64,000 nt of DNA from Anaerolineae bacterium (GCA_022824365.1 JAJEAA010000015.1:124001-188000), one strand, 5' to 3'. Positions 37,204 to 45,931 are shown, numbered from the stretch's first letter. Made by a program: numbers and translations. Notes: generated from the sequence alone by a model not told the origin.

Positions 37204-38121
37204 ATGACCGACACCGACCAGCAGAGCAAAGCGAGGGCTTGGTACAAAGCCTTGCGTCCACGCGTATTCACGGCTACTTACGCGCCGATGGGCATGGCCG
37301 GCATCGTCGCGATCGCCGATGGCGCGTTTGACGCCCCTGTCTTCCTGCTCGCCTTGATTGGCACGCTGCTGCTGCAAAGCGCCGCCAACCTCATCAACGA
37401 ATACGCCGATTATCGGCGCGGCGCCGACCGCCTCAAGGAAGCGGGCCAAGGCATGACCATCAAACACAAGCAACTCAGCCCGCGCAGCGTCCTCTACGGC
37501 GCGGTCTTGACCACCTTGTCCGGCTGCCTCATCGGTTTGTATTTGCTCTCGCAGAGCGGTCCCCTGCTCTGGCTCATCGGCATTGGCGGCGTCTTTGTGG
37601 CGATAAGTTACACCGCTGGTCCCTTCCCCCTCGCCTATAATGGACTCGGCGAAATCGCCGTCGCCATCTTCATGGGACCGGCCATCATCGTCGGCGCATA
37701 TTATGTCATGGCGCCGGCTGTCAGCGAGGCGCACATCGGCGAGCTCTGCCTGATCTCCCTGCCCATCGCTTTCATGGTCGCCGCCATCTTGCACGCCAAC
37801 AACATCCGCGATATGGAGGCCGACCGCGCCGTGAACAAACGCACGTTAGCGGTGATCTTCGGCATCCGCTTCGCCCGCGCCGAGTTCATCTTCCTCGTCA
37901 TCGGCGCTTATGTCGCGCAAGCTATCGTCATCGCGTTCGGCGTTCTGCCGGCGGCGTCGCTGCTGACGCTGATCACTCTGCCCGAAGCGCTGCGCCTCAT
38001 CCGCATCTTCAACACCAGCCGCGCCGTCCCGCTGATGCACCAGGCGCAAGGGAGAACCGCCAAACTGCACGGTCAATTCGGTTTGCTCATGGTTGTCGGC
38101 TGGGCGCTGTCGCTCCTCTGA
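37204..38121 (+). CDS. menA: UbiA-family prenyltransferase, MenA-like
   Basis: A 305-residue integral membrane prenyltransferase with about eight or nine helices. The two polyprenyl-diphosphate/Mg motifs are NLINEYADYRRGAD (near 63-76) and NNIRDMEADRAVNKRTLAV (near 200-218), the latter characteristic of MenA. It would join a polyprenyl chain to 1,4-dihydroxy-2-naphthoate for menaquinone. No other menaquinone gene is close by, so the exact acceptor is an inference. ATG 37204 has no strong ribosome binding site. Confidence 0.88.
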   Translation: MTDTDQQSKARAWYKALRPRVFTATYAPMGMAGIVAIADGAFDAPVFLLALIGTLLLQSAANLINEYADYRRGADRLKEAGQGMTIKHKQLSPRSVLYGAVLTTLSGCLIGLYLLSQSGPLLWLIGIGGVFVAISYTAGPFPLAYNGLGEIAVAIFMGPAIIVGAYYVMAPAVSEAHIGELCLISLPIAFMVAAILHANNIRDMEADRAVNKRTLAVIFGIRFARAEFIFLVIGAYVAQAIVIAFGVLPAASLLTLITLPEALRLIRIFNTSRAVPLMHQAQGRTAKLHGQFGLLMVVGWALSLL

Positions 38122-38133
38122 TCGGCCGGCGGC

Positions 38134-38949
38134 TCACCAGCGCCAGATCTGGTTCCAGGCGCTCATCCAGTCGGCGGCGCGGCTGTAGACCTTCTGCTTT
38201 ACACGATCGAGTTCGACGCCGGGCCGCCCCATGAAATCGGCCATCTTCTCCACTTTGTCGACTTCGACCGTGATCGTCACCGGCGGGGCCGGCATGTAGG
38301 GCGTCACCGCGCTCAAGTTTTGCAGGGCTTGATACGCGCCTTCTTCGATCATCTCGCGAGCGCGGCTGGGCGGGATCTGCCGGGCGGAGTAGCGCGTCAA
38401 GCCCCGCTTGACCGCCACGGTTGTCAAGTCCTCGCCCAAGAGCGCCGTGGATTCGCGGCAGACCGCTTCATCGCCCGTGACCAGCAGGATCGGGCAGCCA
38501 TAATGCCCGCAGAGCGCCGCGTTCACCCCCACCTCGCCGACCAGGTCATCGTTGAACCAGAGGTTGTGCCATTTGACCGTCGAAATCGTATGGCAGAGGA
38601 CGCCGTCTTCGGTGTTGTTCCGCGCGTGCATGCCGACCAGCAGGCAAGCATCCGCGCCCTGCTCCAGCAACTCGGTATAACGCGACCAGGGATGATGCGC
38701 CACCCAGGTGCAATCGCGGTCGAGCAGTTCCGGCATCAGCGAATTAAAGCTCCAGTCGCCGCCGGCGCCATGGCAATCGACGACCACGATCTCCTCCGCG
38801 CCCGCCCGCTTCGCCCCGCGCACCGCCGCGTTGATCTCTTCGGTATAAAGCCGCCGTCCTTCTTCATACATCGGCGCGCCGCCCGTCACCTGGTCCCAGG
38901 TCACGATGCCGCTGACGCCTTCCATGTCCGTCATGATCAGTATCTTCAT
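38134..38949 (-). CDS. M55 family D-aminopeptidase (DppA-like)
   Basis: A 271-residue M55 metallopeptidase. The zinc ligands are expected in MTDMEG (D8, E10), VDCHGAG (H60) and VGMHARN (about H113), with a further Glu in LVGEVGVN. DppA frees D-amino acids from D-Ala peptides and forms a decameric ring in the cytoplasm. It is convergent with the MenA-like gene (12 bases apart). The upstream spacer carries three A4 tracts phased at 10 bases and many repeats. Confidence 0.92.
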   Translation of the reverse strand: MKILIMTDMEGVSGIVTWDQVTGGAPMYEEGRRLYTEEINAAVRGAKRAGAEEIVVVDCHGAGGDWSFNSLMPELLDRDCTWVAHHPWSRYTELLEQGADACLLVGMHARNNTEDGVLCHTISTVKWHNLWFNDDLVGEVGVNAALCGHYGCPILLVTGDEAVCRESTALLGEDLTTVAVKRGLTRYSARQIPPSRAREMIEEGAYQALQNLSAVTPYMPAPPVTITVEVDKVEKMADFMGRPGVELDRVKQKVYSRAADWMSAWNQIWRW

Positions 38950-39204
38950 GTGTTCCTCCCTCTTTCAAGGAGATTTGCAAGGCTCGTCTGGCCCCTCAGC
39001 CCCGGCCCCTTGAACTTGGCGAAGTTCGTATTTTTCGGCGGAAACAGCCCGCAGTCATCCACCTTAAAGCGCCGCTAAAACCGCTGAAAACGCCGGAAAA
39101 TTCGCCGCCGTATAGATACAGTATGTATATAGCATCGGGGGGGGGTGGGGAGGGTAGCGGACATGTTTTCTACCCTATCTCCCGGCCCCTTCTCGCCATC
39201 TCTA

Positions 39205-39225
39205 GTGGCGCGTAGACACAGCCAC
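39205..39225. repeat. Hairpin with GCGTAGACACA loop, GTGGC/GCCAC stem (family B)
   Basis: The loop is identical to that of the copies at 1397-1415, 39836-39854 and 41192-41210, but the stem is GTGGC/GCCAC instead of GGGC/GCCC. Base pairing is kept while the bases change. Confidence 0.7.
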
Positions 39226-39293
39226 TTCTGGCGAGCATCCAGCAAGCTAGCTGAGGAGCGGACACCTTTGAAAATAGCGCGAATCTCAAAGCC

Positions 39294-39338
39294 AACCCCA
39301 CCCCCCGGCCCCCTCCCCAGCAAGCTAGGGAGGGGGAG
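39294..39338. repeat. Family D G+C-rich palindrome
   Basis: AACCCCACCCCCCGGCCCCC leads into TCCCCAGCAAGCTAGGGA and GGGGGAG. It is the inverse of the copy at 27631-27676, with a different centre. Confidence 0.8.
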
Positions 39339-39835
39339 CGCTCCTAGAGGAGTTGTTTTTCTCACGGCTAACCTGGAACTACTGAGTTGTATATTTACCA
39401 GCGAGTTCATCAGGCAGTCAGCATAGAGCCGCTCCCAGAGAGTATTTGTTTTCAGTTTGTTTATTGCCCGAAACGGACAAAGTCGGACACGGGAAAATGC
39501 TTTTCGGACAGGAGAGGCGGTTTTCCAGGCGAAACGGACAAAAGGCAGGCGGCTGTCGGTATGATTTTGGTATGCTGGCGCAGGGGCGCAGATGCCTGCA
39601 TTGCGGGAGTCTAGCGACAGGGCCGGGATAGAGAGCGAGTTTACGGCGGAGGGCATCGGTTGCGCGCCGCGGTTGAGAGCCAGCGATGATTGATCCATAG
39701 GAAGAGTGTATCATGATTTTGAGTCGAAGGAAAGAACAAATGTGCGCGATTATTTGCCCTCGCCCACAAGACCGCATGACAGTTTTTCAGCGAGCAGAAT
39801 ATCGTCGTATATCTTGTACTTTTTCGGGCCTTTTC

Positions 39836-39869
39836 GGGCGCGTAGACACAGCCCGTCGGTCGCCCTTAC
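39836..39869. repeat. Composite family B hairpin plus family A half-arm
   Basis: GGGCGCGTAGACACAGCCC (39836-39854) is followed by GTCGGTCGCCCTTAC. This 34-base unit differs at only two positions from 1397-1430, so the two repeat types move or are copied together. Confidence 0.8.
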
Positions 39870-39893
39870 GGGTGTATTTTGGGTTGCTCGCTT

Positions 39894-40982
39894 CTAAGTG
39901 AGCCGCGCCAATACCGTCTGCATTTCGCTCAAAGCCGCTTCTACCGCGTCTATCTCCCAATAGCCAGCAACGATGGGGGGCGCCAAAGTCAAGTCGGCTT
40001 CGGTCTTCAAGTAAAAGCTGCATTCGCTGGGGCAGTTGACCGCCGCCTGCCCGGCGAAGAGCGCCGCTTGCAGGCAGCCCAAGAGCGAACTGGCCTGCGA
40101 GCCGACCATCGTATCCTTGCCGGCCTCCGACGCCAGGTCAAGCATCCGCCGCGATTCTGAAAAGCCCGTGCGCGCCGTTTTGATGTTCAGGATATCGAAG
40201 CTGTCAAACTCGATTTCCCGCTCCAGATCGGCCAGCGTGAAAGCCGAGTCATCGGCGATGATAGGCATCCGGCAGTTTCGCCGGAGCTCCCGCCGTTGTC
40301 GCAGGCGTCTCACGGGCAGCGCTTCCTCGCAATAAAGCGCGCCCAGGTCAAAGAGTCGGTTCAGGACATCGGCGGCAGCCGCGCTTGCCAGCGTCTCATT
40401 GGCATCCACATAGAATTGTCCGGCTGAATAAGCCTCGATCAAGCGCGCCAGCGTCTCCGTTTCCGTCGCGATGTCTCGCCCGATCTTGACCTTGAAGACG
40501 CGCAAGCCCGCCTGATATGCCGCCGCGACATCCGCCAAGATCGCCTCCGCTGAGCCTGTGCTGACAATGGCGCTCAGCAAGATCCGGGACCGCGATGCGC
40601 CCAGATATGCGCCCAGGCTCTCGCCGCGACTATTCGCCAGCGCCTGATGCAGAGCCATATCCAGCGCGCCTTTGGCGGTATTGTTGTTTTTGATATGAGC
40701 CATCCGCTCGCTTAGCGCCGCGACCGCCTCAAAGTCTTCGACCGCCTGCGCGACCAGCAGTTGCCCAAGCTCTCCCTCGATGATCGCCTGAATTGACGTC
40801 CGCGTTTCGCCATAAATGCTGGGGCGGGGGGTCGCTTCGGCGATGCCGACCGCGCCATCGGACAAGTCCACCCGTATCAAGACATGGTCAAGTTGCGGCA
40901 GTTCATGGCGGCTGCCCCAGCTCAAGCTCGCTTTCAGCGGGACGGTGTACGGCGTCGTGCTTATCCGCGTAATTTTTGGCAT
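39894..40982 (-). CDS. Enolase-superfamily protein, dipeptide epimerase/muconate cycloisomerase type
   Basis: A 362-residue member of the MLE subgroup. The KxK motif FKVKIG supplies one base. Metal ligands are D in YVDANETL, E in YCEEALPV and D in IIADDSAF, and the opposite Lys is in NIKTARTG. This two-lysine layout suits 1,1-proton transfer (dipeptide epimerases, N-succinylamino acid racemase, o-succinylbenzoate synthase) rather than dehydration. The D-x-D specificity motif of L-Ala-D/L-Glu epimerases was not clearly seen, so the exact reaction is open. An M55 D-aminopeptidase is one gene away, which would fit peptidoglycan-peptide recycling. Confidence 0.88.
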   Translation of the reverse strand: MPKITRISTTPYTVPLKASLSWGSRHELPQLDHVLIRVDLSDGAVGIAEATPRPSIYGETRTSIQAIIEGELGQLLVAQAVEDFEAVAALSERMAHIKNNNTAKGALDMALHQALANSRGESLGAYLGASRSRILLSAIVSTGSAEAILADVAAAYQAGLRVFKVKIGRDIATETETLARLIEAYSAGQFYVDANETLASAAAADVLNRLFDLGALYCEEALPVRRLRQRRELRRNCRMPIIADDSAFTLADLEREIEFDSFDILNIKTARTGFSESRRMLDLASEAGKDTMVGSQASSLLGCLQAALFAGQAAVNCPSECSFYLKTEADLTLAPPIVAGYWEIDAVEAALSEMQTVLARLT

Positions 40983-41042
40983 CTCTCGCTCGTCACATGC
41001 GTTCAGAAATAAGTGAAAGTTAGTCGTGAATTAATAAATAAG

Positions 41043-41187
41043 CCACCGAGTACACAGAGAAAAAAGAGGACGCCGAGTAAAGCCATTTAGTATTTATATA
41101 GCAGCGACAGTTTCAATAGAAGGATGACGGCTTGCGCGAGTGCTGAAACAATATCAAAATCTCTGTGCCCCCAAAATTACTCGGTGT
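41043..41187. repeat. MITE-like element, second family C copy
   Basis: CCACCGAGTACACAGAG (41043-41059) and, inverted at the far end, CTCTGTGCCC and TTACTCGGTG bound a 145-base element. The ends match those at 8430-8574 and the length is the same, but the interiors differ. No coding frame is visible. It fills most of the 289-base gap between two genes. Confidence 0.65.
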
Positions 41188-41191
41188 CGAA

Positions 41192-41210
41192 GGGCTGTGT
41201 CTACGCGCCC
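41192..41210. repeat. Family B hairpin, inverted orientation
   Basis: GGGCTGTGTCTACGCGCCC is the exact reverse complement of the 19-mer at 1397-1415 and 39836-39854. It abuts the family C element. Confidence 0.8.
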
Positions 41211-41271
41211 CCGGTGGCAAAAAAGCAGTCATTGATACAGGATTTGCCTGACTAACCTGGAACTACTGAGC

Positions 41272-42063
41272 TTACATAGATCGCCGCGCGATATCAGCGA
41301 CCGCCTCAGCCACCGCTTCCGGCGAGCAGCCATCCACATCCAGCCGATGATAATGTTGATAGTCGCCCTCGACAACGAAGGGCTGCGCGCCATAATTCGC
41401 CGCCTCCGCGCGACATATCGACAGCGCCTTCCGGCTGATTTCCCCCGCTCGCAGCAGCGCCAGCGCCTCCGCCCGCAGCGCGCTCGGCAAAAAGGACAGG
41501 TCAGCCCCGCCATCGGCTTGGTCAAAGCTGTCATTTCGGCTGGTCAAACGGCGCAAACGCGTCAAGGGATGCAGCGTCAATTCGACGATTCGCCAGCGCG
41601 GGAAGCGCCGCAGAGCGTAAGCCAGTTCGTTCGGTCCGCGGATGCCGTCGGAAAGCAAAAGTCCGGTCACAGCATCATCCAGGTAGAGCCAGGAGAATAT
41701 CGCCGCCATGCCGCCCTCGACCTGCCGGGCGAAACGCCGCGTGATGGCGAAGCGTTGCACCCGATCTCTCACCAGCGCAATCGGCTCATCCGCCAGCGCC
41801 TGCGCCAGCGGGAACAAGACCCAGTCGGTCAGTTCGCGCCGAGATGGGAGGACATCCGCGTTGCCCAATCCCAAGCGCTGCCGCAGCAATTCAAGCGCCG
41901 TCGATTTGCCCGTGCCGGTCAAAGCCACCAGCATCAGCACGGGATGTCGCCCGAGTGGGTACCTGCCAGCGCCCTCGAACAAGCTCACTCGCGGATACTT
42001 CTCCGCCAGCGGCAAGCTCAAGTCGGGATAAACTTCACGCAGAAAATACTTGCGAGCCTGCAT
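41272..42063 (-). CDS. P-loop NTPase/kinase-like protein of unknown role
   Basis: A 263-residue protein with Walker A in VALTGTGKSTALELL (about residues 46-60). A DxG element and Arg-rich segments follow (LVRDRVQRFAITRRFARQ) and suggest a small-molecule or nucleoside-kinase-like fold. No substrate motif is recognised. It stands alone between two repeat-bearing spacers and reads on the minus strand. ATG 42063 is the only start that keeps the N-terminus ahead of the P-loop at normal length. Confidence 0.75.
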   Translation of the reverse strand: MQARKYFLREVYPDLSLPLAEKYPRVSLFEGAGRYPLGRHPVLMLVALTGTGKSTALELLRQRLGLGNADVLPSRRELTDWVLFPLAQALADEPIALVRDRVQRFAITRRFARQVEGGMAAIFSWLYLDDAVTGLLLSDGIRGPNELAYALRRFPRWRIVELTLHPLTRLRRLTSRNDSFDQADGGADLSFLPSALRAEALALLRAGEISRKALSICRAEAANYGAQPFVVEGDYQHYHRLDVDGCSPEAVAEAVADIARRSM

Positions 42064-42164
42064 GGCTGTCCTCTATCAGCGGCCAATCGCAATCATCATA
42101 CCCGCAAGCGCCGCCGTCTCCAACACCGCGAGCCGCTGGGAGCGGCGCATCCTACTACTATAAC

Positions 42165-42316
42165 GGGCGACCCAAGGCTCGCCCCTACATTTCTTTGCGG
42201 CGCAGCGGGCGACCCGATGGCTCGCCCCTACATTTCTTTGCGGTGCAGCGGGCGACGCGATGGCTCGCCCCTACATTTCTTGGGGGCGCGGCGGGCGACC
42301 CGGTAAATCGCCCCTA
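42165..42316. repeat. Four tandem copies of the family A palindrome, 42-43 base period
   Basis: Units begin GGGCGAC at 42165, 42207, 42250 and 42293, each with TCGCCCCTACA after the palindrome; in the first three this is followed by TTTCTT. The surrounding 357-base gap (42064-42420) holds nothing else apart from a short upstream spacer and the ribosome binding site of the next gene. Confidence 0.9.
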
Positions 42317-42420
42317 CACCGATTCTCTCAGTGCGCTCTGTGGTTGAAGAAAACGACAGACCAACTCGTCCACAGGCGCTATAATCGTGCCCATGTCTGA
42401 CGGAGCAAAGGAGAACCGCC

Positions 42421-43467
42421 ATGCCCCTCTTTGATATGCCCCTGGAAGAACTGCGGGAATATCGTCCGCCGCGCGCTGAGCCGGCCGACTTCGACGCCTT
42501 CTGGTCGCGGACGCTCAGCGACGCACGCTCGCGGGCCGAGGGCGCCGTCTTCGAGCCGGTCGATGCGGACCTGGAGGCTTTCAGGGTTTACGATGTCACC
42601 TTTTCCGGCTTCAACGGCGATCCCATCAAAGCCTGGTTCATCCATCCGCGCGATGCCGCTGGAGGGCTACCGGGCTTGGTCGAATACATCGGCTACGGCG
42701 GCGGACGCGGCTTCCCGCATGAATGGCTGGCTTTCCCGGCGGCCGGCTTCGCCTGTCTGGTCATGGACACCCGCGGTCAAGGCTCGGTCTGGCGCCGCGG
42801 CGATACGCCTGACCGGCCCAACGGCGCCAACCCCTCTATCCCCGGCTTCATGACCCAGGGCATACTCCAGCCCGAAACCTATTATTATCGGCGTCTGTAC
42901 ACCGATGCCGCCCGCGCGGTGGATACCCTGCGGGAGCGCCCCGAGGTCGATGCCGAGCGCATCGCCGTCACCGGCGGCAGCCAAGGCGGGGGCCTGTCCA
43001 TTGCCGCGGCCGGCTTGCTGCCCGAAGTCAAAGCTTGCCTGCCGGATGTGCCTTTTCTCTCTCACTTTCGCCGCGCCGTCGATATCACCCCGCGCGACCC
43101 CTACCTGGAGATCGCCCGCTACTTGCAGACGCACCGCGACAAAGTGGATACCGTCTTCCACACCCTCAGTTACTTCGACGGCCTGAACTTCGCCGCGCGC
43201 ATATCGGCCCGCGCCTTCTTCTCCGTCGGTCTCATGGATACCGTCTGCCCGCCATCGACCGTCTTCGCCGCTTACAATCATGTGCCGGGCGAGAAGGCAA
43301 TCAAGGAGTATTATTTCAACAATCACGAAGGCGGCGGCGCCGAGCACACGGTCGAGAAGATTCGCTATCTGCGCGCCCTCTGGAAGCCGCTCGGCGGCAG
43401 CGATAAGGGTAGCCCTGGCGTCTCGGATTCAGATCTGGGCTTGGATGCCGCACAGCCTGGCTTGTGA
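42421..43467 (+). CDS. Acetylxylan esterase/cephalosporin-C deacetylase family (CE7)
   Basis: A 348-residue CE7 alpha/beta hydrolase. The catalytic triad is S187 (GGSQGG), D273 (GLMDTVCPP) and H302 (NNHEGGG), and the family RGQG motif is at 118-121. The N-terminus MPLFDMPLEELREY is typical. It has no signal peptide, so it should deacetylate acetylated xylo-oligosaccharides or small esters in the cytoplasm after import. AAAGGAG stands seven bases before the start. It overlaps or abuts the MBL-fold gene by GTGA, so the two are co-translated. Confidence 0.94.
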   Translation: MPLFDMPLEELREYRPPRAEPADFDAFWSRTLSDARSRAEGAVFEPVDADLEAFRVYDVTFSGFNGDPIKAWFIHPRDAAGGLPGLVEYIGYGGGRGFPHEWLAFPAAGFACLVMDTRGQGSVWRRGDTPDRPNGANPSIPGFMTQGILQPETYYYRRLYTDAARAVDTLRERPEVDAERIAVTGGSQGGGLSIAAAGLLPEVKACLPDVPFLSHFRRAVDITPRDPYLEIARYLQTHRDKVDTVFHTLSYFDGLNFAARISARAFFSVGLMDTVCPPSTVFAAYNHVPGEKAIKEYYFNNHEGGGAEHTVEKIRYLRALWKPLGGSDKGSPGVSDSDLGLDAAQPGL

Positions 43468-44312
43468 AATTTTCGATGAGCCAGACACAAATTCTCATCC
43501 TCGGCAGCGGCAGTCCCAACGCCGAAGCCAACCGCGTCAGTTCCGGCGTCGCCATCGCCGTGGATGGACAACCCTATCTGGTTGACTGCGGCCACGGCGT
43601 CGTCCAGCGCGTCGTGCAGGCTCATGAGGCGGACCTCATCGCCTGGGACAGTACCGCGCTAACCCGCCTCTTCATCACCCACCTGCATGCCGATCACAGC
43701 GTCGGCTTGCCTGACCTGCTCTACACGCCCTGGATCCACGGCCGCGAGTTGCCCCTTGAGGCTTATGGTCCGGCGGGCTTGGCGGATATGCTGCGCCATA
43801 TCCAACTGGCATACGCCGAGAACATCCGCGAGCATCGCAGCGCCCACCCCAGCAGCGAGCGCGGCTATATGGCGGCAGCGCGGGAGGTGGGGGAGGGATT
43901 GTGCTACAAGGATGAAAAACTGTCGGTCTACGCCCTGCGAGCCGATCATGGCGACCTGGCCGCTTTGAGCTACAAGTTCGTCACGGGGGCGGGGACGGTT
44001 GTCATCTCCGGCGATACCAAACCGGTGGCGGCATTCGCCGACTGGGCGCGGGGCTGCGATGTGCTGATACACGAAGTCTATTCGTCGAGTCGCTTCCCCG
44101 AGCGCTCCCCCGAATGGCAGGCTTATCATTCCCGCGTACACACTTCGACGCGCGAGCTGGCGACGCTAGCGAATGCGATTCGTCCCGGTCGCTTGCTGCT
44201 CTATCATCAGCTTTTCTGGGGGCAGACGCCGGACGAACTCATCGCCGAAATCGCGCGCGACTATGACGGGCGAGTTATCAGTACGAATGACCTGGATGTA
44301 TTCGACCTGTAG
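43464..44312 (+). CDS. MBL-fold metallo-hydrolase, RNase Z/AtsA-like group
   Basis: A 282-residue metallo-beta-lactamase-fold protein with the zinc motif THLHADHSVG, the sheet Asp in VVISGDTKP and a later His in LIHEVYSSSR and LLLYHQLFW. The start may be GTG 43464, overlapping the esterase stop, or ATG 43476. The pattern fits the broad RNase Z/arylsulfatase-type clade. A phosphodiesterase or lactonase role is possible. It is downstream of the CE7 esterase in a two-gene unit. Confidence 0.88.
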   Translation: MKFSMSQTQILILGSGSPNAEANRVSSGVAIAVDGQPYLVDCGHGVVQRVVQAHEADLIAWDSTALTRLFITHLHADHSVGLPDLLYTPWIHGRELPLEAYGPAGLADMLRHIQLAYAENIREHRSAHPSSERGYMAAAREVGEGLCYKDEKLSVYALRADHGDLAALSYKFVTGAGTVVISGDTKPVAAFADWARGCDVLIHEVYSSSRFPERSPEWQAYHSRVHTSTRELATLANAIRPGRLLLYHQLFWGQTPDELIAEIARDYDGRVISTNDLDVFDL

Positions 44313-44336
44313 GCTTACGCAGGAGAACATGAAACA

Positions 44337-45017
44337 ATGCCAGACGAACCACAATTCCAGCCGCTGGACTTCGACGGTCTCAGCCAGACCGAGCAAATCC
44401 GGCGCTCCGACGAATTTCTGGGACGCATGCTCAAGCGCCGCAGCGTGCGCCATTTCTCATCCCAGCCCGTCCCCTTCGAGCTCATCGCCAATGCCATACG
44501 CGCTGCCGGGTCCGCTCCCTCCGGCGCCAATCAGCAGCCCTGGACCTTCGTCGTCATCAGCGACCCCCACCTCAAGCGGCAGATCCGCCGCGCTGCCGAA
44601 GCCGAAGAGAAAGAGAGTTACGAGCGCCGCATGAGTCCCGAATGGCTCGCCGCCCTGGCGCCGCTGGGGACGGACTGGCGCAAACCGCATATCGAAGACG
44701 CGCCTTATGTCATCGTTGTCTTTCGGCAGGCTTATGGCATCGGCAGGGACGAGGCGGGCAAGGAGAAGCGCGTCATGCACTACTACAGCGACGAGTCAGT
44801 CGGCATCGCGGTCGGTTTCTTGCTGGCGGCGCTGCATATCTCGGGCCTCGCGACTTTGACGCATACGCCCAGCCCGATGAAGTTCCTGACGCGGATTCTC
44901 GACCGCCCGGCCAATGAGCGCCCCTACGTGCTGATACCGGTGGGCTACCCGGCCGCGGAGGCTCTTGTGCCCGCTATCAGCAAGAAGCCGCTCGACGAGA
45001 TTATGCTGACGCGCTGA
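44337..45017 (+). CDS. Nitroreductase-fold flavoprotein, iodotyrosine deiodinase (IYD) homologue
   Basis: A 226-residue FMN protein that resembles mammalian IYD much more than ordinary nitroreductases. FMN contacts R34-R35-S36-V37-R38, GSAPSGANQQPWTFVV (58-73) and PVGYPAAEALVP (201-212) are present. The substrate-binding set of human IYD (E157, Y161, K182) appears as E91, Y95 and K116 with exactly the same spacing, and T173 matches the position of human T239 by spacing. It has no membrane anchor. It should reductively dehalogenate halotyrosines or a related phenol. AGGAG lies 11 bases before ATG 44337. It stands 24 bases after the MBL gene and may join that unit. Confidence 0.88.
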   Translation: MPDEPQFQPLDFDGLSQTEQIRRSDEFLGRMLKRRSVRHFSSQPVPFELIANAIRAAGSAPSGANQQPWTFVVISDPHLKRQIRRAAEAEEKESYERRMSPEWLAALAPLGTDWRKPHIEDAPYVIVVFRQAYGIGRDEAGKEKRVMHYYSDESVGIAVGFLLAALHISGLATLTHTPSPMKFLTRILDRPANERPYVLIPVGYPAAEALVPAISKKPLDEIMLTR

Positions 45018-45049
45018 GGACGGCGCCCTGGTCCAAGACGCCCGCTTGC

Positions 45050-45754
45050 CTAAAATCTCGTGCCGTAGGCGGGCAGGCTGGCGCCGTGGATAATCGCGCC
45101 CGCGTCCGAAGCGAGGAAGGCGATGACGCGCCCCACCTGCGCCGGACTCACGCCCGCATGCGGGTCGGCGGCAAGCTGGTCGCCCTTGTTGATGGCTGAG
45201 GGCAAAATGGCGTTCACGCGAATGCCGCGCCGCTTGTATTCTTCCGACATGCTTTCGGTCAAGCGCAGCACGGCCGCTTTCGAGGCGGCATAGGCGGCGT
45301 CATGACCGCTCGATCGCAAGCCCGGGCGCGCCCCGATGTTGATGATGACGCCGCTGCCTTGCTCCAGCATAGTCGGTAAGACAGCGCGGCTCGTCAAGAA
45401 TGGCACGGTCGCGTTCAAGCGGTGCATCTTTTCCCAGGTTTCGACCGACATCTCATGCACCGGCGCGCCCGCGTCCCAGCCGCCGACGATATTGACCAGG
45501 ACATCGATTCGTCCGAAAGCCGCTAGCGTTTGCCGCGCCAGCTCGTCGGCCGCTTCCGGCGCGGACAGATCGAGCCTTTGCAGACAAATATGATAGGGAT
45601 CGTTCTCCAATTCCGGGAAGCGCTGATAGAGGCGGTCATCGCCGCAAGTCAAAGCCAGGCGCGCGCCGCCCGCGCGGAACTCCGGTATCACGCCCGAAGC
45701 CAGCAAGCCCGACGCGCCGGTGATTATCGCCACTTGTCCGCTGAATGCTGTCAT
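45050..45754 (-). CDS. SDR family oxidoreductase with an unusual active-site serine position
   Basis: A 234-residue SDR with the cofactor motif TGASGLLASG, the NIVGG segment in place of NNAG, and YAASK as the catalytic Tyr-Lys pair. The strand that usually ends in the catalytic Ser reads VIINIGARPG, so Ser is absent at that place and a Ser two or three residues beyond (RSSG) may serve. This INIGAR pattern occurs in other SDRs, so it may be a real subgroup. It is convergent with the deiodinase homologue. The substrate is unknown. Confidence 0.85.
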   Translation of the reverse strand: MTAFSGQVAIITGASGLLASGVIPEFRAGGARLALTCGDDRLYQRFPELENDPYHICLQRLDLSAPEAADELARQTLAAFGRIDVLVNIVGGWDAGAPVHEMSVETWEKMHRLNATVPFLTSRAVLPTMLEQGSGVIINIGARPGLRSSGHDAAYAASKAAVLRLTESMSEEYKRRGIRVNAILPSAINKGDQLAADPHAGVSPAQVGRVIAFLASDAGAIIHGASLPAYGTRF

Positions 45755-45931
45755 CGCTGTCTCCCCTCACGCGCCGCCCCTAACCAAGAATATCACACTT
45801 CCGCCGCATCTTGCCGGGACCCGCGCCGATTCAGTCGCGCTCGCTCCGTTATCCTCCGCCAAAAGATGCGTTCTCGTCCAGGACTTGTTATCATCGCGCT
45901 CACGTTTGAACGGAGATATGTTCGGGGCGGT

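Larger units (their letters stand above)
38950..39893. other. Repeat-rich 944-base intergenic region without a supported gene
   Basis: I see no convincing gene here. Open frames on both strands lack gene-like composition. The region holds a run of nine G (39137-39145), phased A4 tracts, hairpins with the GCGTAGACACA loop at 39205 and 39836, a family D palindrome at 39294-39338, two copies of CGAAACGGACAAA 61 bases apart (39469, 39530), and CTAACCTGGAACTACTGAG at 39368-39386, which recurs at 41252-41270. Confidence 0.7.

Noticed and set aside
39075..39698. Minus-strand frame of 207 codons in the repeat-rich spacer
   Set aside because: It reads through dispersed palindromes, has no ribosome binding site, and its composition is unlike a protein of this genome.
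42165..42316. Tandem repeat considered as a CRISPR array
   Set aside because: Only four units, each containing its own palindrome with no unique spacers, and no cas genes nearby.
45530..45931. N-terminal extension of the epimerase gene
   Set aside because: The first 134 codons of the open frame overlap the opposite-strand SDR gene and carry no fold signature; the Rossmann motif starts right at ATG 45932.
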